From: Pseudorasbora parva | Taxonomy: Eukaryota > Chordata > Actinopteri > Cypriniformes > Gobionidae | Direction of reading: 5' to 3' | Length of the DNA stretch: 64,000 bases | NCBI RefSeq assembly: GCF_024679245.1 | Contig: NC_090184.1 | Location: forward strand, 12,785,233 to 12,849,232 | Part shown: positions 63,690 to 64,000 of the stretch, piece by piece | Layout of the letters: each line of letters opens with the position of its first letter | Position numbering within the stretch: position 1 is the stretch's first letter | Program-made: the position numbers and the translations under genes | The notes under the pieces: model-generated | What the model saw: the letters and a program-made list of their open reading frames with translations, nothing else | What the model was told of the DNA's origin: nothing | The model's database searches: none

Positions 63690-63985
63690 GCATTAAATAG
63701 CCGGAACTGGGAACACATCCCATAACACCTGATGTACTGGTTACATCATAAGAAGAGTGGCATCTACGATAATGTTAGTCTCTATGTTTATCCCGAGGTT
63801 TACTGCTGTTGGCTGGATCCAGGCCATGTCCGGATCGGATGGTTGACCTGCGCCTGGACATGACCAACAAATCCTGGAGTGTCTTCTGAGACCAACCAAT
63901 ATTTTCCTGTTTAACACTGTGAAGCTGCTTTGAAACAATCGTTATTGTAAAAGCGTTATATAAATTAAGTTGACTTGACATATCC
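63690..63985 (+). repeat. Internally deleted SINE-like copy
   Basis: Starts GCCGGAACTGGGAACACATC (5' end of the 11504-12520 family) and jumps to the CTGTGAAGCTGCTTTGAAAC 3' end, ending AAGTTGACTTGAC. Confidence 0.75.
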
Positions 63986-64000
63986 GATCGGTTCTGATCC

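Larger units (their letters stand above)
60687..64000. other. ogdh upstream intron (gene continues beyond window)
   Basis: Contains SINE-like tails, a Harbinger-type element, a GC-rich MITE and LINE debris. The next upstream ogdh exon was not recognised. Confidence 0.5.

Overview
This is vertebrate nuclear DNA, almost certainly from a teleost and most likely a cyprinid-type fish. The coding exons are short, have GT-AG borders and sit in introns of up to 9.5 kb. Most of the remaining sequence is the DNA-transposon-rich debris typical of such genomes: hAT, Tc1/mariner, TTAA-target and Harbinger-like elements, LINE fragments, a SINE-like family, and long (CA)n, (GA)n and (TA)n arrays. No bacterial, phage or CRISPR feature is present.

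Four genes are supported exon by exon with continuous reading phase. (1) A vesicular monoamine transporter of the SLC18A family, closer to VMAT1 than VMAT2, lies on the minus strand: its first four coding exons are at 8090-5261 and the rest lies beyond base 1. (2) A small secreted protein with a single ten-cysteine Dickkopf-type C-terminal domain lies on the plus strand, 14832-18893 (4 exons, 183 aa). (3) Cyclophilin A (ppia) lies on the minus strand, 22764-20576 (5 exons, 164 aa). (4) 2-oxoglutarate dehydrogenase E1 (ogdh) lies on the minus strand, 60686-25876 (20 exons, about 864 aa to the natural stop); its 5' exons lie beyond base 64000. PPIA and OGDH are also neighbours on human chromosome 7p13, so the ppia-ogdh pair looks like conserved synteny. 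The genes are functionally unrelated: transmitter loading, a possible Wnt-type modulator, a peptidyl-prolyl isomerase, and a TCA-cycle enzyme.

Layout: 1-5260 is the slc18a intron or downstream part, filled by a foldback element carrying a nested hAT; 5261-8095 slc18a exons; 8096-14831 intergenic repeats, including an LTR-retrotransposon fragment and a purine-only tract; 14832-18893 dickkopf-like gene; 18894-20575 intergenic; 20576-22764 ppia; 22765-25875 intergenic with microsatellites and a LINE tail; 25876-60686 ogdh, with introns full of nested transposons; 60687-64000 ogdh upstream intron with more elements.

The most informative part beyond the genes is the transposon archaeology. At least nine insertions can be delimited to the base by matching target-site duplications. 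These include a 1.7-kb hAT inside a TTAA foldback, two copies of one 1.4-1.5-kb hAT-type element (one splitting a mariner-like element), a 415-bp element with a 9-bp duplication inside a LINE, and a TTAA element inside another terminal-inverted-repeat element. A short palindrome (GTTGCCTNNAGGCAAC) recurs four times in the slc18a intron and is not explained by these elements. I found no new multi-gene system.
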